Source: Acidimicrobiales bacterium
GTDB taxonomy: Bacteria > Actinomycetota > Acidimicrobiia > Acidimicrobiales > Iamiaceae
Length of the DNA stretch: 38,310 bases
Direction of reading: 5' to 3'
NCBI GenBank assembly: GCA_025463985.1
Contig: JAODBM010000102.1
Span: 1 to 38,310, forward strand
Below are positions 16,915-25,571 of the stretch, piece by piece (positions within the stretch are counted from its first letter, which is position 1; the number at the start of each line of letters is the position of its first letter). The position numbers were made by a program, and so were the translations under genes. The notes beneath the pieces are model-generated. The model saw nothing but the letters and a program-made list of their open reading frames with translations. It did no database searches and was not told where the DNA came from.

Positions 16915-17136
16915 TCAGGCTGGATCGTCGGGTCCGATTTGCCGGGTGCTGAGGTCCCAAGCCGTGTATGCAGCGGCTAGTCCCGTGACGCCGACGAGGC
17001 CGATCACGTCACCGAGATGCAGGCCATGTGTGCGGCTGATTGTGACGGCTACGGGACCGTGGTCGAGGGTCGAGATCAGCCACGCCACAGCGGCCGCGGA
17101 AAGCCACACGAGGACCAAGCGGCGGCGAGTTGTCAT
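16915..17136 (-). CDS. Small membrane protein with two transmembrane segments
   Basis: The 73-residue protein has a basic N-terminus (MTTRRR), a first hydrophobic helix (LVLVWLSAAAVAWLI), a short polar loop and a second helix (VIGLVGVTGLAAAYTAW) with a charged tail. An RBS-like AGGGATAGGA precedes the ATG. No family is recognised. It stands between the zinc-ribbon gene and the LARTG surface-protein gene, all on the minus strand but with gaps of more than 100 bp, so they may be separate transcripts. Confidence 0.62.
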   Translation of the reverse strand: MTTRRRLVLVWLSAAAVAWLISTLDHGPVAVTISRTHGLHLGDVIGLVGVTGLAAAYTAWDLSTRQIGPDDPA

Positions 17137-17266
17137 GGTCCTATCCCTTTCGAAAATGCTGGCGGCGAGCGACCCCAGCGTTCACGGTTCGATCGACGTT
17201 CATGGCCACGACCGGCGCTGGGCACTGGGCCTGCAGTCTAGAAATAGCGATCGACACGCATACGCG

Positions 17267-17296
17267 CAGCAGCCCGGGCGTTAGCCCGGGCCGCTG
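17267..17296 (-). terminator. Strong hairpin downstream of the LARTG surface-protein gene
   Basis: CAGCAGCCCGGGC and GCCCGGGCCGCTG form a 13-bp stem with one mismatch and a GTTA loop. It lies 20 bp beyond the stop of the minus-strand gene ending at 17317. No T-run follows on the minus strand. Confidence 0.6.
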
Positions 17297-17316
17297 TAAG
17301 TCGGACCTGAGAGCGG

Positions 17317-17841
17317 TCAGGCCCGAGCGTGCGACCGCCGACGACGGGTTGCGAAGAGAAGCACCATGCCGCCAGCGGTCACGAGGCCGGCACCGGCAGC
17401 GGTGAGCGGCTTGATCGAGCTGGTGCCGGTGCGGGCAAGCGTGCCGGTTGCCACCGTGCCAGCCCCGGTCGAACCGCCAGCTTCACCAACGGTGATGTTG
17501 GTGCATGAGCGGCTGGTGGCGCCGGCGGCGTAGATGCCATAAGTGCCGGGTTCCACGTCGCTCGGGAGCGTGACAGCAGTCGAGAACGAACCATCGGGGC
17601 CAACGACGACCGTGCCGAGCGGGGTTCCGCCGCCGGCCGATGCGGTGCCACAGGGGCCGCCCAGCGTCAGCGCGACCGTCTCTCCGGCCACGAAACCTGT
17701 GCCGCCAACGGTGACCTGAGCGCCGGCAACGACCGTGGTGCCGCCAACAGTGACCACCGGGCCCCCGCCGTACTGCGCCGCAGCGGGTGCAGCAGCAAGG
17801 GCCACCAGGACGGCAGCCATCAGAAGGATCCTGCGAATCAT
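17317..17841 (-). CDS. Sortase-anchored small surface protein (LARTG signal)
   Basis: The 174-residue protein has an N-terminal signal peptide (MIRRILLMAAVLVALAAAPAAA) and a C-terminal sorting signal: LARTG at 135-139, a hydrophobic span and an RRRRSHARA tail. LAxTG is the type recognised by class E sortases in actinobacteria. The mature ~110 residues are Gly/Thr/Val rich and read like a beta-sandwich (VTVGGTGFVAGETVALTLGG ending with SCTNITVG) with two cysteines that could form a disulfide. GAGGAGAG precedes the ATG. No sortase is encoded in the window. It may be a structural cell-wall protein; the function is unknown. Confidence 0.8.
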   Translation of the reverse strand: MIRRILLMAAVLVALAAAPAAAQYGGGPVVTVGGTTVVAGAQVTVGGTGFVAGETVALTLGGPCGTASAGGGTPLGTVVVGPDGSFSTAVTLPSDVEPGTYGIYAAGATSRSCTNITVGEAGGSTGAGTVATGTLARTGTSSIKPLTAAGAGLVTAGGMVLLFATRRRRSHARA

Positions 17842-17914
17842 GTGAACTCTCTCCTCGCCGAGGAACCCGCTCTGAGTCCCGATCTAGCTGAAACGCTATC
17901 CGCACCCTACGGCA

Positions 17915-17926
17915 CGACCTAGGTCG
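17915..17926. promoter_or_regulatory. Perfect palindrome upstream of the LARTG protein gene
   Basis: CGACCTAGGTCG is a perfect 12-bp palindrome 74 bp before the start at 17841. It lies in a 162-bp gap between this gene and the end of the BY-kinase gene. It may be an operator; no partner protein can be named. Confidence 0.3.
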
Positions 17927-18003
17927 AATACAGGCATTCGCGTGTAAAAGGTCTCGGAGCTTCCCCGCGAGAGAAGCGTCATGTAAAGGTCAGAAACACG
18001 GGT

Positions 18004-19812
18004 TCACCTGGGCCGATGCTCGAGGCTCGGGCCGCTGTCCTCAGCGGCGTCGTCGCCACCGCCGTGCCCATTGTTCGCTCCGCGTTCGGCCGAAGTCTCC
18101 GTGCCTGTCGACGCAGGGAGGCGGCCGGCTTTCGGCGTTGCCGTGCTCGAGCCGCTGGCCCGACGCTCGCGGCGACTCGGCTTGCTGGGCGCGTAGCCAT
18201 ATGCGTATCCGCCATATCCGTACGCGTAAGCGGCCTCGGAGCCAACCCCATTCAGCACCGCTCCGGCCAGCGGCGCGTCGACCTGTCGCAGCAACTCCAG
18301 CGAGCGCACCAGCGCCCGCTTCGTGGTCGAGGACGCGTCGACGACCAGAATTGTCGCGTCCACGATCCCCGCCAGCACAACGGCGTCAGCAACCGGCAGG
18401 AGCGGCGGCGAATCGATCAACACGTAATCCGCGTGGTCGCCGAATGCTCGCAGCATTGCTTGAGCGGCTCGAGTCGACAGCAACTCCGACGGGTTCGGCG
18501 GCGGAGGCCCGGACGCCACGATCGACAGCCGAGACACCCCGGGAACGGCCTGGAACACATCGTTTGGCCGATCGTCACCGAGCATCACCGAGGTCAGACC
18601 ATGCGGGTTCTCCAGCCCGAAGAACTGATGCAGGCGTGGCCGGCGCAGGTCGCAGTCGACGATCACGACCTCGCGGCCGGCACCGGCAAGGGCGACACCA
18701 AGGTTTGCCAGCGTCGTCGTCTTGCCTTCGGCGGCCGACGGGCTCGTAACCTGAATGAGCTTGATCGGGCGCTCGACAGCGAGGAACTGAATTGACGTGC
18801 GGACGGCTCGGTACGCCTCCGCCGCAGGAGAGTTCGGCTCGCTCATCGAGACGAGGCGAGTGGAGCGCCTGTCCTTCCATCCCTCGAGGGAAGGCACCAA
18901 GCCGAGCACCGTCACGCCGCCAGACACCTGGTCAAGGTCGTCTTTCGTGCGGATGCGGTCGTCGAGATACTCGAAGAGGAACGCCAGGCCGACGCCGATG
19001 GCCAGACCCAACACCAGGGCGATCGCGGCATCGCGCACGGGCTTCGGCGAGACCGGACTCGTGGGGCGCTGTGGCGCTGAGACGATCTGTGCTCCCGAGC
19101 TCTGGGCAAGTGCCGCGGTCAGCTGGAGCTGGTCCAGCTGTTGTGCATACGCGGAACGACGGTCTTGAAGGTTCTGCAGTTGGCTCGCGTTGGTGGTCCG
19201 GAGCTGATCGCGCTGAGCGCTCAACCGCTGCCGCTCGGTAGAATCATTCGTGGTCGCGATGAGGTCGTTGAGGCCATTGACCTGAGCGTTCAGCTTCGCT
19301 GCCTGATCGTCGATGCTCGACATCTGACTGCGGATCTTGGTCGCTGCATTCAGCAGGTCATCACTCGTGGCCTGCCGGCGTACATCGACATACGTCTGGC
19401 CGTACGTGCTCGCCTCCCGCATCGCCTTCGCTCTGTCGGGGTCTTCCGAGCTGATGACGACGACCTGGGTCGCTCCCTTCGCCGTCGCCTTAATCTTCGG
19501 CTCGTATCCGAGCTTCTTTGCCGCAGCGTCACGCACCGACCGTGACTGCATCAGCTGGATCTCAGTCTGCACCTGCTCTTGCAGGAATTGGGCGTTCTGT
19601 TGTTGCTGACCCTGATTGATGATCGCCTGGCTCGGGCTGGTCTGGAGCAGCACCTCTACTGACGCCCTGTAAACCGGAGTCTGGAGGACTGAGTACGCCA
19701 CCGAGGCTCCGGCCACGACCAAGACGCTGATCGCGATAATCCCCGTTCGGCGCCGGATTACCGACAGGTACCCTCGCAGGTCAAGCTCGCCATTGGATTC
19801 GTTCGAAGGCAT
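18004..19812 (-). CDS. Polysaccharide co-polymerase / BY-kinase (Wzz-Wzc type)
   Basis: The 602-residue protein joins a Wzz chain-length domain to a bacterial tyrosine kinase and probably controls polymer length and export. It has TM1 (about 24-43), a periplasmic coiled-coil region (60-240), TM2 (about 263-281), Walker A AAEGKTTT (about 360-367), Walker A' VVIVDCDLRRPR (about 382-393) and Walker B YVLIDSPP (463-470). A tyrosine cluster follows (six Tyr in 529-540), the autophosphorylation tail, then a basic/disordered end. The start at 19812 is preferred over an upstream ATG because TATACT lies nine bases before it, suggesting a near-leaderless mRNA. It is divergent from the DUF4012 gene. Confidence 0.93.
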   Translation of the reverse strand: MPSNESNGELDLRGYLSVIRRRTGIIAISVLVVAGASVAYSVLQTPVYRASVEVLLQTSPSQAIINQGQQQQNAQFLQEQVQTEIQLMQSRSVRDAAAKKLGYEPKIKATAKGATQVVVISSEDPDRAKAMREASTYGQTYVDVRRQATSDDLLNAATKIRSQMSSIDDQAAKLNAQVNGLNDLIATTNDSTERQRLSAQRDQLRTTNASQLQNLQDRRSAYAQQLDQLQLTAALAQSSGAQIVSAPQRPTSPVSPKPVRDAAIALVLGLAIGVGLAFLFEYLDDRIRTKDDLDQVSGGVTVLGLVPSLEGWKDRRSTRLVSMSEPNSPAAEAYRAVRTSIQFLAVERPIKLIQVTSPSAAEGKTTTLANLGVALAGAGREVVIVDCDLRRPRLHQFFGLENPHGLTSVMLGDDRPNDVFQAVPGVSRLSIVASGPPPPNPSELLSTRAAQAMLRAFGDHADYVLIDSPPLLPVADAVVLAGIVDATILVVDASSTTKRALVRSLELLRQVDAPLAGAVLNGVGSEAAYAYGYGGYAYGYAPSKPSRRERRASGSSTATPKAGRLPASTGTETSAERGANNGHGGGDDAAEDSGPSLEHRPR

Positions 19813-19821
19813 GGGCCGCCC

Positions 19822-19827
19822 AGTATA
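19822..19827 (-). promoter_or_regulatory. -10 element (TATACT) of the BY-kinase gene
   Basis: On the minus strand TATACT is followed nine bases later by the ATG at 19812. Transcription would start about two or three bases before the ATG, leaving no room for an RBS; none is seen. No clear -35 box is present. Confidence 0.5.
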
Positions 19828-20007
19828 CCGGTTCCCGGACTCGGCTGGCCTCTCGCCCGTGGCCGACAGCATGGCTGACCAACACCCAACCTGACGCGCC
19901 CTCGGCGTGCGCCGGCGCCCCCACCTGGAACTAGATTGCCAACCCTGAACACCGCTCGTTCAGTCCTCGGGGACGCCAGCCTCGACGCGACGCAGACCCG
20001 GAGACAG

Positions 20008-22278
20008 ATGGCACACGCAATCGAGGCTCGCCGGAGCCGGGCGAAGCGCGACGACCGGCTCGTCGCCGCGGTCTCGTTCTTGTCGGCCGGCGCAGCCATC
20101 TTCGCGAAGGCCAAGCCTACGGGGACTCGCGCGATCGACGCGATGTACTTGGTGTTGCTCGGACTTCTCCTACCCATCGCAGCCTCTAAATCACGTCGAT
20201 TGCCGACGTTGGTGATGGCAGGGTTGGCCGCGGCAACTGCGCGGTCATGGGCGCTTATCCCTGGATGGGGTTCGCTCGCAATAGGTGTAACGGCCACCGT
20301 GCGTCACAGCCGTTCTAGACCGGCTGGTGCTGTCATCGGAGCGTTAGGTCTACAGGCGCTCCTCCGCCAACACAGTCTGCTCTTCCACGGAGGCTCGGTC
20401 CTGGCTGGGGCCATGACCATATTGCCGCTGCTCGTTTCGGGTCACCGCCAGTGCCGCGTTCGCTCTCGTCGCAAGATCCTCTGGGTGTTGGTCTTTGGGG
20501 CAACATTCGTGATACTCGCCTTGGGCATATTCATGGTGGCTCTGCTGCAGGCTCGGGCAGACCTTTTGGCAGGTTCGCGAGATGCGAAGGCCGCGATTAG
20601 CTCTGCGCGGCAAGGGGACACACGCGCCGCTGAGAGCATGCTCCGCAGCGCAGCCCGTGACCTGCAACAGGCCCGATCATGGACAGCGACGCCATGGGCG
20701 CTACCAGCCCGGCTCGTCCCCGTCGCCGCTCAAAATATCGTCGCGATCAATACCGCGACAAGCGAAGGGCTGACAGTTGCTCGGGCCGGTGCGGTCACGG
20801 CGCGGTTAGGCGACTATCGAAGCCTAAAGTATCGCAGCGGGCAGATCAGCCTCCCCGCAGTCCGTCGCCTCGAGGCGCCCTTGAGTGACGCCACCGACCT
20901 CCTAGGTCTTGCGTCGGCCCGGGTGGAGCGGGTCGACCGCTCCTGGCTCATGGCACCGCTTCAGGAACGCCTCGACGGGCTCTCCGGCGAGCTTCGCCAT
21001 GCGACCTCAGACGCCCGAATTGCCCGGGACGTCGTGCACCTGTTGCCTGGACTATTGGGTGGGCAGGGCACCCGTCACTATTTCGTAGCGTTCGTCAACA
21101 CAGCTGAGGAGCGGGGCGGCGGCGGATTTCTTGGCAACTATGGCGAGTTGACGGCAACGGATGGTCGAGTCCGCTTGACCCGGTCGGGACCGGCCGTCGC
21201 CCTCGACGCAGGTATCAACCAGGGCCACCGAACCCTTGCCGGGCCGATCGAGTTCCTCACCCGATACGGCGCATACGACCCGGCGAACTCCTGGAGGGAC
21301 GTAACCTACTCGCCCCATTTTCCCTATGACGCGAACGTGATCGAGCAGCTCTATCCCCAGTCTGGTGGGGCGAAGATCGACGGTGTGATCAGCATCGACC
21401 CGATCGCCCTCGCTGCCCTTCTGCGCTTCACCGGCCCCATCAACGTCAGCGGCTACGGCTTCCCTCTGACCAGCGCAAATGCAGCCGACGTGCTCCTGCG
21501 ACAGCAGTACCTCGAATTCCAAAACAACAACGGCACCCGAAAGAACCTCTTGGACGAGGCAACAAAGGTGGCGTTTGACCGTCTGGTGCGTGGAAATCTG
21601 CCATCGCCACAGGCGCTCGTAAAGACTCTCGGGCCGATGGTTCGCCAACGCCACCTCATGCTTCACTTTCCGCAACCAAGTGAGCAGCAACTCGTCGCGC
21701 GTGTCGGGGCTGACGGTGCGTTCCCGCCGGAGAATCGCGGCGACGTGTTCATGGTGGCGCACCAAAACTACGGCAACAGCAAGATCGACGCTTATCTCCG
21801 CCGGACGATTCGCTACGACGCCCTCGTCGACCCAACAACAGGCCAGGTGACCTCCATTGCTCAGATCACCCTTCACAACGAAGCCCCAGCTACCGGGCTT
21901 CCCTCATATGTGATTGGGAACTCGCGTGGTGCTCCAGCCGGGACCAGCTTGATGAATCTGACCATCTATAGCCGTATGACGGCGTCATCAATTGATGTGA
22001 ATGGGGTATCTCAGCCGGTATCTATTGGCCGAGAGGCTGGGCTCAACGCATACGCTTTTCGCCTCGATATTCCGCCCCGGTCCACGGCACGACTGGTCGT
22101 CCGTTTGCGCGGCGGACTGAGCCCGCAGAGCGGTTCTTATCAGTTGGCAATCCTTCCCCAGGCCTCGGTTCAAAACGACGAAGTCCACGCCAACATTACG
22201 GAAGGCCCGGCGAAATCGACCTCCTCTGCTGTGGGATCCACGGGGGACATCGTCCGAGTCGCACTCCAACTCCGGTGA
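20008..22278 (+). CDS. DUF4012 membrane protein of polysaccharide clusters
   Basis: The 756-residue protein has several N-terminal hydrophobic helices (including one near VLVFGATFVILALGIFMVALL), followed by a helical region and a large extracytoplasmic DUF4012 domain. The recognisable core reads YFVAFVNTAEERGGGGFLGNYGELTATDGR, with later motifs DGVISIDPIALAALLRFTGPI and the NNGTRKNLLDEATKVAFDRL region. DUF4012 proteins are commonly found next to exopolysaccharide genes in actinobacteria; their role is not established, though the region has been compared to secreted or processing factors. The ATG with GGAG upstream is preferred to a TTG start at 19936 that lies inside a possible -10 hexamer (TAGATT). 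It converges on the six-gene operon. Confidence 0.85.
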   Translation: MAHAIEARRSRAKRDDRLVAAVSFLSAGAAIFAKAKPTGTRAIDAMYLVLLGLLLPIAASKSRRLPTLVMAGLAAATARSWALIPGWGSLAIGVTATVRHSRSRPAGAVIGALGLQALLRQHSLLFHGGSVLAGAMTILPLLVSGHRQCRVRSRRKILWVLVFGATFVILALGIFMVALLQARADLLAGSRDAKAAISSARQGDTRAAESMLRSAARDLQQARSWTATPWALPARLVPVAAQNIVAINTATSEGLTVARAGAVTARLGDYRSLKYRSGQISLPAVRRLEAPLSDATDLLGLASARVERVDRSWLMAPLQERLDGLSGELRHATSDARIARDVVHLLPGLLGGQGTRHYFVAFVNTAEERGGGGFLGNYGELTATDGRVRLTRSGPAVALDAGINQGHRTLAGPIEFLTRYGAYDPANSWRDVTYSPHFPYDANVIEQLYPQSGGAKIDGVISIDPIALAALLRFTGPINVSGYGFPLTSANAADVLLRQQYLEFQNNNGTRKNLLDEATKVAFDRLVRGNLPSPQALVKTLGPMVRQRHLMLHFPQPSEQQLVARVGADGAFPPENRGDVFMVAHQNYGNSKIDAYLRRTIRYDALVDPTTGQVTSIAQITLHNEAPATGLPSYVIGNSRGAPAGTSLMNLTIYSRMTASSIDVNGVSQPVSIGREAGLNAYAFRLDIPPRSTARLVVRLRGGLSPQSGSYQLAILPQASVQNDEVHANITEGPAKSTSSAVGSTGDIVRVALQLR

Positions 22279-22398
22279 GTGCCTCTACTCTCGCCGTGGT
22301 CGACACCAATAGGGCGCCTGGCGAGCCGCCAAATTCGGCTCCCAGCCGCGGTGAACTTTCCAACTGCCTAGGTTGTACGACGTTTCTCCGCCGACCAG

Positions 22399-23148
22399 TT
22401 AACCGACCGCGGGCTCGTATACGTAGAAATCAGCGAACGAGGTCGTGGCCGAGTCACCGTCATATGGGTACGGATTCTGGATGTGTTGACGGAGTCGCCA
22501 CTCTGCAAAGTGCTGAGCGACATAGGCGTTGACAGGTCGATGACGAATGTGGGGAACAGGTTCATGGTTAGGTTCGCCCCTGGCAGCGTCGCTCGTGTAG
22601 AGGACCACGAGCTTCTTGGCGGACGCGAAGAGGTCGCTCAGGTATTTCTCAAAGATCTGGTCCTCGACGAGGTGATAGGTCACGTCAAGCGACAACGCAA
22701 CGTCGCAGCGAGGAAGGTCTGGCGCTGGTGTGGTGAACGTTTTCGTTGGATCATCCGCGAACTTCGCCTCACACGCAGCCACGGCCGCGGCGGAAACATC
22801 GACGCCGAGATACGAGGGATAGTTCGCCAGTTCCAGCTGGGAGCCATCGCCACAACCCCACTCGATCACGGATGCGACGCCGTGCTCGCGCACTAGCTGG
22901 TTCAACACGTCCGCCTTAAACCGCGCAAGGCGCCCGTATGACCCACCCCCCGAAGTACCGCCCTTCAAGTAGCGGCTATCCCAGTACGCCTCGGACGAGG
23001 TGAACCTGTCGCCGGCGATGAACGACCGGCCCTTGCGAAGGATCGGCCCGAGAACGGGCAACGCCTTGACCCGCCGCTTAACGGACCGGGCTGCGGAGAC
23101 CAGAGGTTGAGTCGGGCCCTGAGGTGGCCCACCCAGGTTTGAGGCCAT
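22399..23148 (-). CDS. Class I SAM-dependent methyltransferase (EPS operon, last gene)
   Basis: The 249-residue protein has the SAM-binding motif VIEWGCGDGSQL (about 94-105), preceded by a helical segment with WDSRYLKGGTSGGGSYGRLARFK, a pattern I associate with sugar or lipid methyltransferases in polysaccharide clusters. DVALSLDVTYHLVED is motif II-like. The ATG forms TGATG with the stop of the flippase gene, so it is translationally coupled; a GTG one codon earlier is the alternative. A methyl group on the repeat unit or its acceptor is the likely product, but the target is unknown. Confidence 0.85.
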   Translation of the reverse strand: MASNLGGPPQGPTQPLVSAARSVKRRVKALPVLGPILRKGRSFIAGDRFTSSEAYWDSRYLKGGTSGGGSYGRLARFKADVLNQLVREHGVASVIEWGCGDGSQLELANYPSYLGVDVSAAAVAACEAKFADDPTKTFTTPAPDLPRCDVALSLDVTYHLVEDQIFEKYLSDLFASAKKLVVLYTSDAARGEPNHEPVPHIRHRPVNAYVAQHFAEWRLRQHIQNPYPYDGDSATTSFADFYVYEPAVG

Positions 23149-24494
23149 CACGTCGCAACCGCCGCGACGGACGCCCGAGTGGAGTCATGTATCTCACTCA
23201 GCAAATGGGGGCGCCTGGCCAATACCAAAAGCCAGGCGACCGCCGCGAGGCCGACAGCAATCACTGAAGCGTAAACCGGTCCTGTCATACCCATCCAATG
23301 CACTAGTAGGAAGCTGAGCGCTACGTTCAAGACTGCCGTCACAATATCTACCCGCAGACCGAAGCGCATGGCCCGAGGGCCGGTCCCGACCGAGGCTAGG
23401 CCGATTTCTAGAGATGAGACACAACCGAGCACGGCAAGCGCCACAAAGAGCGAGCGCCCGGCCTCGAAGTGGTCGCCAGTAAGCGCACGGCCAAGCCTTG
23501 GGCCCACCGCCACGAGGGCGGCGCCCAAAACTGCGGCCACAGCTGCGTACGCGCCTCCAAGTTTCGCGGCGTCCAAGAACTTGACAGCTCCTCCAGCACC
23601 TCGGCGCCTTGCAATAACGCCCGTAACGAATGGTAGCGCCGCTATAGGCACCAGGGTACCTATGATTGAAAGCCGCTGCGCCACCCCATAGCTGGCGGCC
23701 GCGGCCGGACCGATCGCTGCTGAGATCACGAATGGATCGAGCGCCCGGGAGGCGAACGGTGAGCCAGATCGCGCCGCACCGATAATCGAAACCTGACGTA
23801 CAGATCGTCGCGTAGTCGTCGAAGGAGCAAGCGCGCGCATTCGGTTCCTACGCCATTCAGAAGGCACGAACATGGCCAGGCATGTTGGAAGTGCCGTCGT
23901 CGCTGCGTTGATGGTCCCAAACAGAAAAAGGGAGTGTACAAATGGCGCGAATATAACCGTTATGAGCAGCCCCAGCACCGTCATGATGGCGAAAAAGGAG
24001 TTGACGAGTGAGATCCGGCCCTTTGCCTCGAGGACGCCCCAACGGACCGCGCCTGGACTAGCTAGCGCGCACATTGCCGCGCTTACAAGGAAGGTGATCG
24101 TGAACTCATTTCGACTCACGACGCGGTCTGCATGAAGAATAGAGGCAAACGGAACCAGCATAATGACGGGAGATAGGAGCGCCAGTTGCCAAATCCCGGT
24201 GCGTCGGGCTGCTCGGCGCAGCGCGGCGTGGGTTCCATCGCTCAACTGGCCGATCTTGCCAATCTCCTCGGCGGCGAGCGTGCGGCTCGCAGTCCGGAGT
24301 CCCTGCGAGCTCGCGAGAAGTAGCGGGGCGATTCCACCGATAACAGTCACTAAGCCAAACGAAGCATTGCCTAAGCTGTGGATGAGGAGAGGTATTCGCA
24401 CGAAGGCAGAGATGGCGATCAGAGCTTGGACGCCCGTGTAGGAGACAAGGCTGGACAGCCCGAGGCGGCGGGTCGGGCGATGTCGCTCAGTCAT
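23148..24494 (-). CDS. Wzx-type polysaccharide repeat-unit flippase
   Basis: The 448-residue protein is nearly all hydrophobic with about 12 helices, as expected for MATE/MVF-family flippases that move undecaprenyl-linked repeat units across the membrane. It has the typical opening LVSYTGVQALIAISAFVRIPLLIHSLG, and no competing family fits. It starts six bases after the GT4 gene stop and overlaps the next methyltransferase start, so it belongs to the operon. Substrate is unreadable. The third-position GC is lower than in the flanking metal genes. Confidence 0.85.
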   Translation of the reverse strand: MTERHRPTRRLGLSSLVSYTGVQALIAISAFVRIPLLIHSLGNASFGLVTVIGGIAPLLLASSQGLRTASRTLAAEEIGKIGQLSDGTHAALRRAARRTGIWQLALLSPVIMLVPFASILHADRVVSRNEFTITFLVSAAMCALASPGAVRWGVLEAKGRISLVNSFFAIMTVLGLLITVIFAPFVHSLFLFGTINAATTALPTCLAMFVPSEWRRNRMRALAPSTTTRRSVRQVSIIGAARSGSPFASRALDPFVISAAIGPAAAASYGVAQRLSIIGTLVPIAALPFVTGVIARRRGAGGAVKFLDAAKLGGAYAAVAAVLGAALVAVGPRLGRALTGDHFEAGRSLFVALAVLGCVSSLEIGLASVGTGPRAMRFGLRVDIVTAVLNVALSFLLVHWMGMTGPVYASVIAVGLAAVAWLLVLARRPHLLSEIHDSTRASVAAVAT

Positions 24495-24500
24495 GAGCCC

Positions 24501-25571
24501 TCAAACCCCTGCGAGCACGCGGGACCACTCACGGACAACCGCGCCTGAGCTCATCGTCTCTCTGCGGCGCTGAAGAGCAGCGGTGAAGAGGTCGTCCCGA
24601 CCACAAAGAGCAACCGCCTGCTCAATCGCCCGGGCGAAGGCGTCCGCCGACGAGTTCGCAGCGCGCGCACCTACGACAAAGGCGGGCACCGTCTCGGTCA
24701 ACGAACCCTCTGTGAGACATACGACGGGGACGCTCGCTGCTGCGGCTTCGAAGGCCGCGAGGCAGAAGGTTTCTGACAAGGATGGGTGCAGTAGGACATC
24801 GTGCGCAAGTAGCTCGCCAATTGGTTCGTCGATGAATCCACCAAAGTGAACTCGCTGCTCCACACCGAGGTCGCGGGCGAGCTGTTCAGCAGTCGCACGA
24901 TCCACTCCGTCGCCCAGCAGCGTCAACTCAAATCGTTCACCCAAGAGAGCCAGGGCGCGAACTGAAAGCATCGTGTTCTTCAGCGGCGTCATTCGGTGCA
25001 TCCCGATCAGCCTCACCGGGTCCGCGGCGGGTCGGCCCGGGCGCACGAGAGTGTCCTCGACGATGTTCGGAACCACTACAAGAAGTTCGTCCCGGACACC
25101 TTCGGTTGAGAGAAAGCGTCGCGTGGCGTCTGACACGCAGACGACCCGGTCAGCTCGGCCGAAGAGCCACATGAGAATGCGGCCCACCTTTCGCAAGCGC
25201 TCGTCGTTGGGAAGGCGCTCGGCCACCAGCGAGTGCTCCCATACGATCGTGGGGCGGCGCGGTCGAATCCACATCGGAAGCCAAAGCATCATGGCCCAGA
25301 GGCCAACGATTATGTCGATGCCGGATGCTCGAGTACGACGCTGCAGCAAACCACGGAACTGCGCGCGCCAGGCCGTCAGGCCGCACCGAACCTTGAGGTT
25401 CGGATGAGAGAGGATCACATGCTTCGAGGGGGCGCCCCGAAGAACCAGAACTTCAACCTCGAGTCCCTCGGCGAGGAGCGCGTCGACGAGATTCCCGAAC
25501 GCGCGTTCAATGCCCGCGGGCACGTCAAGGCGATAGCAGACCATTCGCAGCCTTGGCTCAGCTGGCGTCAC
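24501..25571 (-). CDS. GT4-family glycosyltransferase (GT-B fold)
   Basis: The 356-residue protein is a cytoplasmic sugar transferase of the retaining GT4 type. The C-terminal half has the nucleotide-sugar-binding signature SLSETFCLAAFEAAAASVPVV and PLLHPSL-like flanks, and the core IGMHRMTPLKN is the expected start of the second Rossmann domain. The GTG at 25571 is preceded by GGAGGT with five-base spacing and overlaps the ligase gene by 14 bases; an ATG at 25544 is also possible. Sugar donor and linkage are unknown. It sits between the ligase and flippase genes. Confidence 0.87.
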   Translation of the reverse strand: MTPAEPRLRMVCYRLDVPAGIERAFGNLVDALLAEGLEVEVLVLRGAPSKHVILSHPNLKVRCGLTAWRAQFRGLLQRRTRASGIDIIVGLWAMMLWLPMWIRPRRPTIVWEHSLVAERLPNDERLRKVGRILMWLFGRADRVVCVSDATRRFLSTEGVRDELLVVVPNIVEDTLVRPGRPAADPVRLIGMHRMTPLKNTMLSVRALALLGERFELTLLGDGVDRATAEQLARDLGVEQRVHFGGFIDEPIGELLAHDVLLHPSLSETFCLAAFEAAAASVPVVCLTEGSLTETVPAFVVGARAANSSADAFARAIEQAVALCGRDDLFTAALQRRRETMSSGAVVREWSRVLAGV

